Source of the DNA: a virus
Length of the DNA: 26,255 bases
Virus record (IMG/VR): IMGVR_UViG_3300035698_018088
Location: 1 to 26,255 of that record
Strand: one strand, 5' to 3'
The notes beneath the pieces were generated by a model. That model saw nothing but the letters and a program-made list of their open reading frames with translations. It had not been told where the DNA came from and did not search any database. Position numbers and translations under genes: made by a program. The stretch's first letter is position 1; the number at the start of each line of letters is the position of its first letter. Shown here piece after piece: positions 1 to 7,946 of this stretch.

Positions 1-121
1 TATCAAATACATAAGCACCTGTACCAAAAGTGCCTGATTCTATTGTAGAGGCATTTTGATTATGTGCTGCTGGAGCATGTAAATCTGCTCCTGCTAAGTC
101 TTTATGATATTCATAAGCCAT
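1..121 (-). CDS. Unknown protein, 5' part of gene (runs off the window)
   Basis: The first 40 codons of a gene that leaves the window at position 1. It starts with ATG at 121, with an SD-like AGGAAA about 7 nt upstream. The visible peptide begins MAYEYHKDLAGADLHAPA and is followed by a Gly/Thr-rich stretch containing SGTFGTGAY. It lies downstream of the major capsid and zinc-ribbon genes, so a head-associated role (decoration or head fibre) is plausible. That is inference from position and composition; I recognise no family. The G-T-G motif resembles stretches in the capsid and tail proteins of this phage. Confidence 0.6.
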   Translation of the reverse strand, partial: MAYEYHKDLAGADLHAPAAHNQNASTIESGTFGTGAYVFD

Positions 122-153
122 GTTTTAATTTCCTATAATTTCTACTAAATATA

Positions 154-468
154 TCATCTATTTTTCCATTCTACCTTAGATTTACAAGATTTACAACAAC
201 TTTTATTTTGGATAGTTGTAGTAGACACTCTACTTTTACAATTTAAACAATAAGCATATTTACCATTACCTATACCACCATATAACATTATTTTACCTTT
301 ATTTTGATTTACTAAAAAAGTAGCTGCTTCTTTAGCTGCTTGATATGTACCTTTTTTACTATCCGCTTTACGTTTTTGAATATCTTCTGTAGCTTTTTTT
401 AATATTGCTTTTCCTGCTGGTTCTGCTTGTTCATATGGAGTTCTCATTCCTGTTACTGTTTGTTTCAT
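154..468 (-). CDS. Small zinc-ribbon protein
   Basis: Encodes 104 residues. The N-terminal half is Lys/Glu/Ala-rich and probably helical. The C-terminal third carries two CxxC knuckles (CLNC and, about 17 residues later, CKSC, preceded by a further Cys), the layout of a zinc ribbon. The start has AAAGGAAA about 6 nt upstream. It follows the capsid gene after an 85-bp gap containing a strong hairpin, so its expression may be separated from that of the capsid. Zinc ribbons in this setting may bind nucleic acid or stabilise a small structural protein. I cannot tell which, and no specific family is recognised. Confidence 0.75.
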   Translation of the reverse strand: MKQTVTGMRTPYEQAEPAGKAILKKATEDIQKRKADSKKGTYQAAKEAATFLVNQNKGKIMLYGGIGNGKYAYCLNCKSRVSTTTIQNKSCCKSCKSKVEWKNR

Positions 469-504
469 TACTTTTCCTTTAAATATTTAGTTTTTATGGA
501 AATG

Positions 505-528
505 AAAGGGAGTATTTCTACTCCCCTT
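505..528 (-). terminator. Hairpin downstream of the capsid gene
   Basis: On the minus strand this is a 10-bp stem with one G-U pair, closed by a GAAA (GNRA) tetraloop. The core arms are GGGAGTA and TACTCCC. It lies about 26 nt after the capsid stop codon. The tail downstream of the stem is only weakly U-rich (UUUCAUUU), so it may be a partial terminator or a 3'-end stabilising structure that raises the capsid message relative to downstream genes. Confidence 0.6.
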
Positions 529-553
529 CACGAATAAACTTAAATGTTAAATA

Positions 554-1762
554 TTAAGCAGTAGTTTTATTACTAAGTCTTCCCATTGTTTTAAACTTTT
601 TAGCAACTAATTGGAAGTAATACTTTAAAGTACCTTCCCAAATAGTTCTGTTACTTGAACTACGACCTAAAATTCCACCGTGAGCATCTGCTTCTAACCA
701 AGAAAATGGTGTACTCATTTCAGCAATTGTTAAAGAATCAAAATCAACAAACTGCATATAACCACTCCAAACATCAAAATCAAGCATAACTCCAACACCA
801 TCCATAAACTCTAATCCTTTCCAACCACCACTAAGAACTTCTGTTAAATTAGCAGTCTTTTTCATACTAGTTAACAACTGTCCATATCTAGAAAATAGAG
901 TAGCACCTGCAAATATAGTTTTATTTCCACCATATCTTTTACATTTTAAATACAAATCAATCATCTGTGCTTCTGTTAAACCAGTAGAGGTATCTTCAGT
1001 ATGAGCAACTGTCCAAGGATATGAGGCTCTTACAATATTTTGAACTGTAGATAAATTATCTCCATCATCAATAAGACCAGCTAGTCCCATAATTTCAACT
1101 GCTGACCCCGCTGTTCCAGGTGTAGTTGTACCAGTACCTTTACAAATAACTTCACCATCTGCCCAAGAATTTGAAGCAACAGTAAAAGTTGTAGAACTTG
1201 CAACACTTGAAATTGCAACAGCAGCACCAGTACCAATATGAATATACATACCATCAGTTAAATACTCTGTAGCATCTCCACCATTAGGGTTACCATCAAC
1301 TATTACTGTAGTACCCCCTGAACCTGTACCATTAGTTGTACAAAGAATACCAGTTCCTGAACCTTGCATCTGTCTATTTACATCCATTCTAATATCTTCT
1401 TTCAATGAAGTAATTTCTTCATTTAATATAGAAGCAATAGCTTTTACATCTCCATGTCCTTCATTTGTAGCAGCAATAGCTTGGTCTGTTAATTCCAAAG
1501 TACCAAACGCATATTTTAAATCAGTATAAGGATTTTCATACTTAGCTTTACCAGCATAAGGCTCATTTCCTTCAGCTACATTATATATACCACTATGTCT
1601 TCCTGTTTTTGTTGCAATATAAACATTATTATTAGAAATTGTTACACCACTATTCTTTTTAATTTTATCAAACAAAACACTATCTTTAGGAAGTTGGTTT
1701 TGAATAACAGGAATTATAATCTTTTTTAATACCGCACCTATATTACTTATTGTTAACGCCAT
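554..1762 (-). CDS. Major capsid protein (HK97-fold type)
   Basis: Encodes 402 residues, the normal size for an HK97-fold coat protein. The N-terminal part (about residues 10-110) has the opening helix and strand pattern of many tailed-phage coat proteins, including an ELTDQAIAATNEG segment and a helix with LKEDIRMDVNRQMQ. Residues about 133-215 form a Gly/Thr/Ser-rich insertion that is probably a surface beta domain. The C-terminal part reads like the A-domain and P-loop strands. It follows the scaffold gene, the usual order portal-scaffold-coat. The start has AGGAG 6 nt upstream. No cleavable propeptide is evident; the separate scaffold gene would provide that function. The family call rests on composition, length and gene order. 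Confidence 0.88.
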   Translation of the reverse strand: MALTISNIGAVLKKIIIPVIQNQLPKDSVLFDKIKKNSGVTISNNNVYIATKTGRHSGIYNVAEGNEPYAGKAKYENPYTDLKYAFGTLELTDQAIAATNEGHGDVKAIASILNEEITSLKEDIRMDVNRQMQGSGTGILCTTNGTGSGGTTVIVDGNPNGGDATEYLTDGMYIHIGTGAAVAISSVASSTTFTVASNSWADGEVICKGTGTTTPGTAGSAVEIMGLAGLIDDGDNLSTVQNIVRASYPWTVAHTEDTSTGLTEAQMIDLYLKCKRYGGNKTIFAGATLFSRYGQLLTSMKKTANLTEVLSGGWKGLEFMDGVGVMLDFDVWSGYMQFVDFDSLTIAEMSTPFSWLEADAHGGILGRSSSNRTIWEGTLKYYFQLVAKKFKTMGRLSNKTTA

Positions 1763-1810
1763 AATTTTCTCCTGTGTTACTTTTTATTATCTTTTTTTAT
1801 TTTTTATTAT

Positions 1811-2866
1811 CTATTCTTTATCTTGTGTGTCTTTTAATTCTTGTTCTAAAGCTTCTTGTAAATTTTCTATATCTATTGGTTTCTTTTTAACTGATGAGGG
1901 AGCAGCTCCTGCACCAATTTCAGGTACCTTACCATTATCACTTTTTGACTTTATATACTTGCTTACATGCTTCTCTCCAATATTCTGAATTTCAGCATAT
2001 ACCTTGTCTCCCAGCTTATTAAAGAACTCAGTAAATTGTTCTTCGTCCATATCTACATAGTCTTTAGGACTGTTGACTAAGTATGTTAAAGTTGACCTTT
2101 TCCAATACTCAGCTTCTTCTGTATCTGAAAACTTAAGGTCTTTTTGCTTTGAACCCAAGACTTTTGTTAAAGTTTGTTGGCATTCAGCATCAAGCTTACT
2201 TTGTTTATCAGTTTGCTGATTATTATCCAGTTGGTCTAATCTGGATTGTAACTGCTTATTTGTTTTCAAAGTTTCCTGAATTATTAACTTTTGACTCCTT
2301 AATGCTTTAGCATAAGGGTCATCATCAGGTAATTCTCCAAGTAACTTATCTATATTTAAAATTTCTGATTTTAAATCTACTGCTTCTTCTTTCTTTTCTT
2401 CTATTTTAGCATCTAAAATATTTACTATTTGTTCTGCTTTCTTTGGATTCTTTTTTAAATATTCTACAATATCTACTACTTCTTTAAGATTTGCTTTTTC
2501 TGCAGCTAATTCTTGTGTTTTTTTGGTATAATCAGCTTGCAACATACTTCCTTTTTGAAACTCAAGTATTTGACTCTTTTTAAACTTTAAAGATTGTTTT
2601 TTATCATCTAATCCTAAATCATATTCTGGGTCATCATCTACTACAACTTCTTCTTTCTTTTCTTCTTTTTCTTTTTTTCCTTTAGATTTAGTTACAACTT
2701 CTTCTTTCTCTTCTACTACTTCTTTCTTATCCTCAACTACTTCTTTCTCTACTTCTTCTACTTCATTAGTTTTAATTTCATCATTTAAAGCTTCTGCCAT
2801 CCCTTCAATTCCTTCTTGCATTTCACCCTTTTCTACTACTTCTTCTACTTCTTTTTCTTTTGTCAT
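1811..2866 (-). CDS. Capsid scaffold protein
   Basis: Encodes 351 residues, very rich in Glu and Lys. An N-terminal acidic, Val/Glu/Lys low-complexity region of about 80 residues is followed by long predicted coiled-coil helices and a basic C-terminus. This is the profile of an internal scaffold that directs coat assembly and then leaves the head. Its position between portal and coat supports this. I place the start at ATG 2866, with AAGGAG directly upstream. The frame stays open to a TTG at 2887, but that codon has no SD and the real SD would then lie inside the gene. A hairpin at 2882-2909 precedes the SD. Confidence 0.85.
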   Translation of the reverse strand: MTKEKEVEEVVEKGEMQEGIEGMAEALNDEIKTNEVEEVEKEVVEDKKEVVEEKEEVVTKSKGKKEKEEKKEEVVVDDDPEYDLGLDDKKQSLKFKKSQILEFQKGSMLQADYTKKTQELAAEKANLKEVVDIVEYLKKNPKKAEQIVNILDAKIEEKKEEAVDLKSEILNIDKLLGELPDDDPYAKALRSQKLIIQETLKTNKQLQSRLDQLDNNQQTDKQSKLDAECQQTLTKVLGSKQKDLKFSDTEEAEYWKRSTLTYLVNSPKDYVDMDEEQFTEFFNKLGDKVYAEIQNIGEKHVSKYIKSKSDNGKVPEIGAGAAPSSVKKKPIDIENLQEALEQELKDTQDKE

Positions 2867-2881
2867 TTTTTCTCCTTGGTT

Positions 2882-2909
2882 ATCCAACTGCTTTATAGCT
2901 TAGTTGGAT
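2882..2909 (-). promoter_or_regulatory. Hairpin ahead of the scaffold ribosome binding site
   Basis: An 8-bp perfect inverted repeat (ATCCAACT and AGTTGGAT) with a 12-nt loop. It ends four nt upstream of the AAGGAG of the scaffold gene and begins about 10 nt after the stop of the 58-codon ORF. No U-tract follows, so it is unlikely to be a terminator. It could be an mRNA-processing or stability element that adjusts scaffold output relative to portal. Confidence 0.45.
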
Positions 2910-2918
2910 TTTGTTTTA

Positions 2919-3095
2919 TTATTTTCTTATTTTACTATCGTTAGTTTGTCTATTGGTAATTTTACCTAATATTTTAATAAATCCCAAAAGTATATTATAA
3001 GGAAACTTATCAGGTAATGTTGGACAAAACTTTACTATAGCTGTTAATGTAGCATATAATACTGCTACTACTTCTAATATCTTTACTGTATCTAT
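2919..3095 (-). CDS. Candidate 58-residue membrane-type protein starting at AUA
   Basis: An open frame of 58 codons lies directly after the portal stop and in the same frame. It contains no ATG or GTG, and the only TTG is deep inside. The first codon after the portal TAA is ATA, with AGGAG 8 nt upstream, the arrangement other genes here use with ATG straight after a TAA. The peptide has a hydrophobic N-terminal segment (KILEVVAVLYATLTAIVKF), a Pro/Phe-containing middle, a second short hydrophobic stretch and a basic Asn/Lys-rich tail. Codon choice resembles its neighbours. It could be a small membrane protein such as a holin-like factor, a portal extension made by stop readthrough, or a gene whose ATG mutated to ATA. 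Function is unknown. Confidence 0.5.
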   Translation of the reverse strand: MDTVKILEVVAVLYATLTAIVKFCPTLPDKFPYNILLGFIKILGKITNRQTNDSKIRK

Positions 3096-5036
3096 TTATT
3101 CTTCTCCTATAGGTGCTTGTGCTTGTTGTGGTGATGCTTGTTGTCTATTAGCATCTCCTGCACCAGGTTGCATATTTGAGGCAGTCATCATCTCAGCTCT
3201 TAATGCTTGTTGATGAACTGCTCGGTGTTTTAATAATAATTGTTGTATTTGTGGTTCTAATTTTCTAAACTGTTCTCCTTTAATAAACTTCTCTAATACT
3301 CTAATATGTGCTTGATGATAATCCCACTCATTAGGTTCTACAATTACTCCATCAAGAATCTTAGATATTTCCATCTTTTGTGCTTGTTCATCAATAGAAT
3401 TATATAATCCACTTAAATCTCCAAATTCCATTAACTCTAATGCTTTAGCTTTATCAATATATCCTTTATCAGCTAATGTCATAATCATTACTTGTTTATC
3501 AGATTTATTTAAAGGCATTCCAGTACCTATATTAACTTTTACTCTTCTATTTCCTGCTACATCCTTACCTTTAAATGTTTTAACATCTGCTACTTCTTGG
3601 TCTCCTGTAATACCTAATAAACGTGGTTCAGTATATTTTGCTTCAGCTATATCTAAAACTGTTTCTGCAAAGAAAGAGAGTTTTTGTTCAATATTTATTA
3701 ATATTGGACTTAAAGCATTATTATCTAAATCATCTAAATTCTCTATAGCTTTACCACTTCTTATATCTTTTTGTTGAAATTTAGTAGCATCGTGTACAGC
3801 AGAAATATCTTCCATATCTCTTCTAATTCTATCTAATTCTTTATAAAGATATGTTGGAGCACCAGGTGCTGCTTCAAAGTGAGGTTCTTGTCCTTGTTCA
3901 TAAAATACTATTTGTCCTACTTCTTCATCATATTTACTAGATAATTTAGCTCCATTAGGTACTTTAAGCTTACCATTCATAGCTTTCTTATAAGAATGTA
4001 TTTTAGTTAAAGTAAAGTTATACTCTTCTTGTAAACTTATTAATTGCTCTATCATTCCTTGTGGAAATGATGATAACATTAAATCTAAGTAATTTATGTC
4101 AAAAAGAGGTATCTTGTTCTTATACTCACTTGGTATTATACTATCTAACAATGTTTCTTTTGAAGTTACTATTACTAATCTTCCTTGAGGATATTTTTTA
4201 CTTGGAGTTTCCCAATACTCATAAATTCTACAAGATTTCTCAAATTTAATACCTTCTGTAGCATTACCTTCAAGCATATTTATAAGTTGTTGTTCTACAT
4301 CAGAATGAACTACATTTTCTGCTTTTACTTTCTTATCATATTGTGCTTCAATATCATCAATATGCATTATACGTTGAACAATTTTATATTTACCAAGAGG
4401 GTCTTCAAATACATCAAATGAGTTCATTAAATAACACTCTACTTCTCCAATTGGTCCTTCACTTACTTCATTATTCATATAATACTTAGCATTAGTTTTT
4501 GAGTTAAAATAAGGATATAAATACCCTTTACCAGTAGCTAATGAATATCCTATTACTTTATTAAGTATTATAGGCATTCCAGAATACTTTTGTGATAATA
4601 ATGGATTATTCTTGTTTGCCATTTGCCAGAAATCTTCTAACACTTCAGAACCTACTCTTGCAGCAGATTTATCTTTATCATTGTTTGTAGTTGGTTCTAC
4701 AGAAGTATGAGACTTCATTAATAGCATTCTAGACAATAGAGAACGATAAAGAGGTAATATGTAATTAGCAGTTTTCTTAACTTTATTCTTTCTTTCTTCA
4801 GATTCAAGTTCCCAAACTATTCTTTCCTCTAATCCAGACCCTACTTTATTACTCTTAGCTATAAAATGTTGTTTACCATATAAAAAAGCTATATTACATA
4901 GCCATTGTCTCTCATAGACATTTCTACCCTTTTGAATCCTATTCTTCTTCTCTAATATAGATTTACTTAAATTTTTACTGTCTCTTTCTTCTTCTGTTTC
5001 TTTCATTTTTACTTTACTTAAAGTATTTTCTGTCAT
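3096..5036 (-). CDS. Portal protein
   Basis: Encodes 646 residues. Portal proteins form the dodecameric ring at one head vertex through which DNA enters and leaves, and this length fits the larger podovirus-type portals. The N-terminus is a charged helix. The middle has the mixed alpha/beta clip and stem pattern (EYWETPSKKYPQGRLVI). A helical region holding HDATKFQQ and AIENLDDLDNNALSP follows, typical of the crown-side helices of portal families. The tail is Gln/Ala-rich, as in P22-like barrels. It lies after the large terminase and one small gene and before the scaffold, the classic packaging order. The start has GAGGAG upstream. Its last codons contain an AGGAG that may serve the 58-codon ORF. 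Confidence 0.87.
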   Translation of the reverse strand: MTENTLSKVKMKETEEERDSKNLSKSILEKKNRIQKGRNVYERQWLCNIAFLYGKQHFIAKSNKVGSGLEERIVWELESEERKNKVKKTANYILPLYRSLLSRMLLMKSHTSVEPTTNNDKDKSAARVGSEVLEDFWQMANKNNPLLSQKYSGMPIILNKVIGYSLATGKGYLYPYFNSKTNAKYYMNNEVSEGPIGEVECYLMNSFDVFEDPLGKYKIVQRIMHIDDIEAQYDKKVKAENVVHSDVEQQLINMLEGNATEGIKFEKSCRIYEYWETPSKKYPQGRLVIVTSKETLLDSIIPSEYKNKIPLFDINYLDLMLSSFPQGMIEQLISLQEEYNFTLTKIHSYKKAMNGKLKVPNGAKLSSKYDEEVGQIVFYEQGQEPHFEAAPGAPTYLYKELDRIRRDMEDISAVHDATKFQQKDIRSGKAIENLDDLDNNALSPILINIEQKLSFFAETVLDIAEAKYTEPRLLGITGDQEVADVKTFKGKDVAGNRRVKVNIGTGMPLNKSDKQVMIMTLADKGYIDKAKALELMEFGDLSGLYNSIDEQAQKMEISKILDGVIVEPNEWDYHQAHIRVLEKFIKGEQFRKLEPQIQQLLLKHRAVHQQALRAEMMTASNMQPGAGDANRQQASPQQAQAPIGEE

Positions 5037-5047
5037 ATTTAATCTCC

Positions 5048-5254
5048 TCAGTCTCCATAACGTATAGCTCCACTTTCTATTAGAGCACGTTCTTTCTTAG
5101 TATCTTCTGTATCTTCTTGAATTAATGAATCACTTACTACTAATTTATCTATTTGTATAATAAGCTTATGTATTACTAATTCCATTTCTTCTATTCTATT
5201 TAATAACACTTTTAAACTGAGTCTAGGTTTTTTAATTTGTTTCTCTTCTGTCAT
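5048..5254 (-). CDS. Small coiled-coil protein between terminase and portal
   Basis: Encodes 68 residues. Residues about 12-42 form a heptad-like helix (LLNRIEEMELVIHKLIIQIDKL), followed by an acidic hydrophilic tail ending in YGD. The GGAG of its ribosome site overlaps the stop codon of the large terminase gene, so the two are translationally linked. Small coiled-coil ORFs in this position occur in many phages and may be packaging or connector accessories. The family is not recognised. Confidence 0.75.
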   Translation of the reverse strand: MTEEKQIKKPRLSLKVLLNRIEEMELVIHKLIIQIDKLVVSDSLIQEDTEDTKKERALIESGAIRYGD

Positions 5255-5262
5255 AATTTCTC

Positions 5263-6711
5263 CTATATTGTAATTGCTTCATCACTAGCTGATATTTCAC
5301 GTACATCCTTATCTTGTTGTGAATACTTTCGTTTGTCTCTTTCCACTCGGTCCCATAAGATGCTTGCTCTTGTTATTTCTGCTGGAGGTACATAATCTTC
5401 AGCATATATCCATAATCCCCAAGTTGCTAAAGCTAAAGAAATAACGCAGTCATCGTGCTTGCCCACAGGTGCATTATAAGTATACTTTCTTGATGGTTGC
5501 ATAATACATTCAAAGTTTCTTAACTCATCTATCATTATCTCATATTGAGGTATTGTTATTAACCCTTGTTCTATAGATACTTGTAACTTCTCTATAATTT
5601 GTTCTTTATTAGTAGCATTAAACTTTACTCCAGGAGTAGTTATTTCAGAGTTTTTCTTTTGTGTATAGAATATTCTAACTCCTGCTCTTTGTAAATCTTC
5701 TACTATAGGGTCACCAACACCAGTACTATCAGCTACCATTAAAGCATTATTATACTTTTTAGAGATTGCAGCAAATCTTTCTTGAGTTAAGTTCCAACTA
5801 GTATTATTCCATCTCTCTACATAATCTATATGTTTAGTTTGTCTATTCATTACTGTTGCTACATTAAAATCATGAGTTTTAGCAAAATCAGCACCAATTA
5901 TGTAATCAAACCCTGGTTGAGGGTCTATAAAACTACCAGCAATAATACTATCTATATTTCTAAAAACTCTACCTTCAACTTCAGCAGACCAGTCATTCAT
6001 ACAGTATCTGTTGTATATTTCAGGTTTCTTTACTTTTAAAGATTCTAGAGTGTCTTTATAATCTTGAACTAAGTTAATATAGTTATCTGCAGTTACTGCT
6101 TCTATTAATGGAAAGTCTTTATTCTCTAAACCTTCTTCTTTAGGGTCTTTCCAAAGCTGTTTTATCCAATTATTACCAGATACATTAGCTATTATTGTTC
6201 CAGTATGGTCTGCTAATCCTAAGCTTTTAAAGTAATTAGTAGGATTTACTTTACGTCTTAATCTTCCTTGTAATATAAAGAACTCTCTATCTGTAGGTAA
6301 TTCTTCAGCTTGTTCAATAAAGAAAGCACCTAAATTGATGTTCTGTAAGTTTTTACCAGCTTTATTAAGTTCTTCTATATGTCTAAACATTATTACAGAA
6401 CCATTAGGAAATGATACATTTCTGTTAGAACCAACAGTTAAACCAGTATATTGCTCAAAATCCTTTATAGTACTATCTTTTAAATCTACCCATTCTCTTC
6501 TTAATATATATATAAGATTGTTAGGAATTTCTTGAGCATATAATAAAGCTCTTAAAATCAAACACATTGACTTACCAGTAGCCCAAGCACCAACAAATGC
6601 AACCCATTTTTCAATATTATAAACAAAATCATATTGATAAGGTCTAAGAGTGATAGAAGTAGCTTCTGATACTTGATTATTCTTTGATAAGTCCGCTAAA
6701 TCTGGTTTCAT
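5263..6711 (-). CDS. terL: Terminase large subunit (packaging ATPase and nuclease)
   Basis: Encodes 482 residues. The N-terminal ATPase shows Walker A (GAWATGKS, residues 41-48) and Walker B (FFIEQAEE, residues 130-137, giving the catalytic acidic residues). The C-terminal RNase H-like nuclease shows IIGADF (Asp275), LMVADST (Asp328) and GKHDD (Asp420/421), the three metal-binding acids of the headful and cos nucleases. The enzyme drives DNA into the procapsid through the portal and cuts the concatemer. It follows the small-subunit candidate by 2 nt, with AGGA upstream, and precedes the portal. All key residues are present, so it should be active. Confidence 0.96.
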   Translation of the reverse strand: MKPDLADLSKNNQVSEATSITLRPYQYDFVYNIEKWVAFVGAWATGKSMCLILRALLYAQEIPNNLIYILRREWVDLKDSTIKDFEQYTGLTVGSNRNVSFPNGSVIMFRHIEELNKAGKNLQNINLGAFFIEQAEELPTDREFFILQGRLRRKVNPTNYFKSLGLADHTGTIIANVSGNNWIKQLWKDPKEEGLENKDFPLIEAVTADNYINLVQDYKDTLESLKVKKPEIYNRYCMNDWSAEVEGRVFRNIDSIIAGSFIDPQPGFDYIIGADFAKTHDFNVATVMNRQTKHIDYVERWNNTSWNLTQERFAAISKKYNNALMVADSTGVGDPIVEDLQRAGVRIFYTQKKNSEITTPGVKFNATNKEQIIEKLQVSIEQGLITIPQYEIMIDELRNFECIMQPSRKYTYNAPVGKHDDCVISLALATWGLWIYAEDYVPPAEITRASILWDRVERDKRKYSQQDKDVREISASDEAITI

Positions 6712-6713
6712 AG

Positions 6714-7103
6714 TTAATCCTGTTTAAAACTATCTAATCTCTTAGTGTAATTTGCTTGTCTTTCTTGAGGAACAACTACAATAATCTGTTGATTTCCAGC
6801 ATGTTCAATCTTAGTAGACCCTATTTTCTTATCATATAGCACTTCCCAGTCTAATACATCTTTCTTAGACTCTTTAGCTTTACGTATTTGTCTCTTAATT
6901 CTTTGTATTTGTTGAAAATTCTCATATTGTTTATCTATTTTCACTAAAGCTCTATTGACATAAATGATTTGCTCTACACGTCTTACAGTAATATCATCAT
7001 TTCGCATCTTATGTATCTCTCCACAAGAATATCCATCAAGATATAACTGTATAATCTCTAAATCTCTTTCTTTATTCTCTCCTATTACTTCATTCTTAGT
7101 CAT
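6714..7103 (-). CDS. Terminase small subunit-like HTH protein
   Basis: Encodes 129 residues. Residues about 15-50 form a helix-turn-helix (LYLDGYSCGEIHKM and a following recognition-like helix ending VEQIIYVN). A charged helical region (about 60-90) could oligomerise, and a short C-terminal beta/basic tail follows. Small terminase subunits recognise the packaging site with an HTH, form a ring through a central helical region and contact the large subunit with the C-terminus. Position immediately upstream of the large subunit fits this. Sequence alone would also allow a generic HTH regulator. SD AAGGAA lies upstream of the start. Confidence 0.72.
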   Translation of the reverse strand: MTKNEVIGENKERDLEIIQLYLDGYSCGEIHKMRNDDITVRRVEQIIYVNRALVKIDKQYENFQQIQRIKRQIRKAKESKKDVLDWEVLYDKKIGSTKIEHAGNQQIIVVVPQERQANYTKRLDSFKQD

Positions 7104-7112
7104 AATATTTCC

Positions 7113-7682
7113 TTATAGAGTATGTATTGTTTTTTTAATTGCTATCTTATGTTTATTCCAATAATTTTTAATTAAAGTTCCAGCACTACATTTCTTATTG
7201 TTATAACATGGTATTGTCCATTTTTTACCATATTCTAACTCTAAATATCTGTTTGTATCCCTTGGTATTAGGAATTTTCTTCCTAAAAAGTCTATTTCTT
7301 TCAAATCATCTAGTATTTTAGCATTATGTACTCTACAATAAGCTCCACCAGCACAAAATCTTACAGCATTAAAGAGTTTATAATCTATAATACATGCTTT
7401 TTCTCCATATTTAGTTACTTTTAAAGCTCTTGTATACTTATAAGGATAATCAACTTCTTCTATTTTAAAGTCATTTTTAGTAAATTCTTTTATAATAGAG
7501 GAGATTTTAGGAACAAAATCTTCATGTTTTATAGCTAAATCTATATCTTTATCATCTTTTATAAAGTTACCTTCTCTCCATGCACCTAAAGCAGTACCAT
7601 GAAAAAGAGAAAATTTTACATCTACTCTCTCTAATATATCTTGAATCTCAAATAATAGTTTTTTTGCATTTTCATTGTTCAT
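7113..7682 (-). CDS. LicD-like nucleotidyltransferase-fold transferase
   Basis: Encodes 189 residues. The N-terminus carries the LicD/fukutin-type nucleotidyltransferase signature: HGTALGAW (residues 28-35) followed by DDKDID (43-48), whose Asp residues would bind metal. The C-terminal half has a YLELEYGKKW segment like the LicD tail. Family members transfer phosphocholine or sugar-phosphate groups to surface polysaccharides. In a phage this could modify host glycans or virion sugars, alongside the glycosyltransferases upstream. The start at ATG 7682 abuts the 3' CCA of a tRNA-Thr with no spacer, so there is no normal SD. The frame continues upstream into the tRNA, but that extension is tRNA sequence, not protein. 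Confidence 0.85.
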   Translation of the reverse strand: MNNENAKKLLFEIQDILERVDVKFSLFHGTALGAWREGNFIKDDKDIDLAIKHEDFVPKISSIIKEFTKNDFKIEEVDYPYKYTRALKVTKYGEKACIIDYKLFNAVRFCAGGAYCRVHNAKILDDLKEIDFLGRKFLIPRDTNRYLELEYGKKWTIPCYNNKKCSAGTLIKNYWNKHKIAIKKTIHTL

Positions 7683-7758
7683 TGGAGCTGGCGGAGAGAT
7701 TTGCACTCCCGACATTCTGATTACAAAACAGATACTCTGCTATCTGAGTTACACCAGC
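7683..7758 (-). tRNA. tRNA-Thr (anticodon UGU), degenerate at conserved positions
   Basis: A full 76-nt cloverleaf with encoded CCA can be folded by eye. The acceptor stem is GCTGGTG/CGCCAGC (one G-U pair), the D stem ACTC/GAGT, and the anticodon stem TCTGT/TCAGA with a U-U mismatch at 31-39. The anticodon loop TTTGTAA gives UGU (Thr). The variable region is 5 nt and the T stem GGGAG/CTCTC. The T loop is TGCAAAT instead of TTCRANY, and the D loop AGATAGCA lacks the GG pair. These departures suggest a weakened tRNA or a tRNA-like element. The LicD-like start codon follows the CCA directly. Confidence 0.85.
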
Positions 7759-7825
7759 AAATAAAAACCAAGTAGCGTCCTAAAATCCTTTAATACATAT
7801 TATTACATTTCCTTTAAAGTTTTAT

Positions 7826-7933
7826 TTATTTCTTTTTATTTGGTTTGGGTTTTTGTTTAATCTTCTGTCCAACCCCTCTACCACTACCATCTTTACGTCT
7901 TTGTCCGCCACATGTTCCAAATCCTCTTGCCAT
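7826..7933 (-). CDS. 35-residue Gly- and Lys-rich basic peptide
   Basis: A short gene with a strong ribosome site (AAAGGAG, about 8 nt before ATG 7933). The peptide opens MARGFGTCGGQRRKDG, continues with a Gly/Arg segment and ends in an almost pure Lys/Pro/Asn tail. It contains one Cys. I recall similar short Gly-rich peptides with a GTCGG-like opening beside structural genes of other phages, but cannot verify this here. The basic tail suggests nucleic-acid binding. Function is unknown. Confidence 0.7.
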   Translation of the reverse strand: MARGFGTCGGQRRKDGSGRGVGQKIKQKPKPNKKK

Positions 7934-7946
7934 AATACTATCTCCT

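Noticed and set aside
2867-2887. Upstream TTG start for the scaffold gene.
   Set aside because: The strong AAGGAG lies between it and ATG 2866, and no SD precedes the TTG.
7683-7715. N-terminal extension of the LicD-like protein (MSGVQISPPAP).
   Set aside because: These codons are the T arm and acceptor stem of the tRNA; such peptides are familiar artefacts of tRNA sequence.
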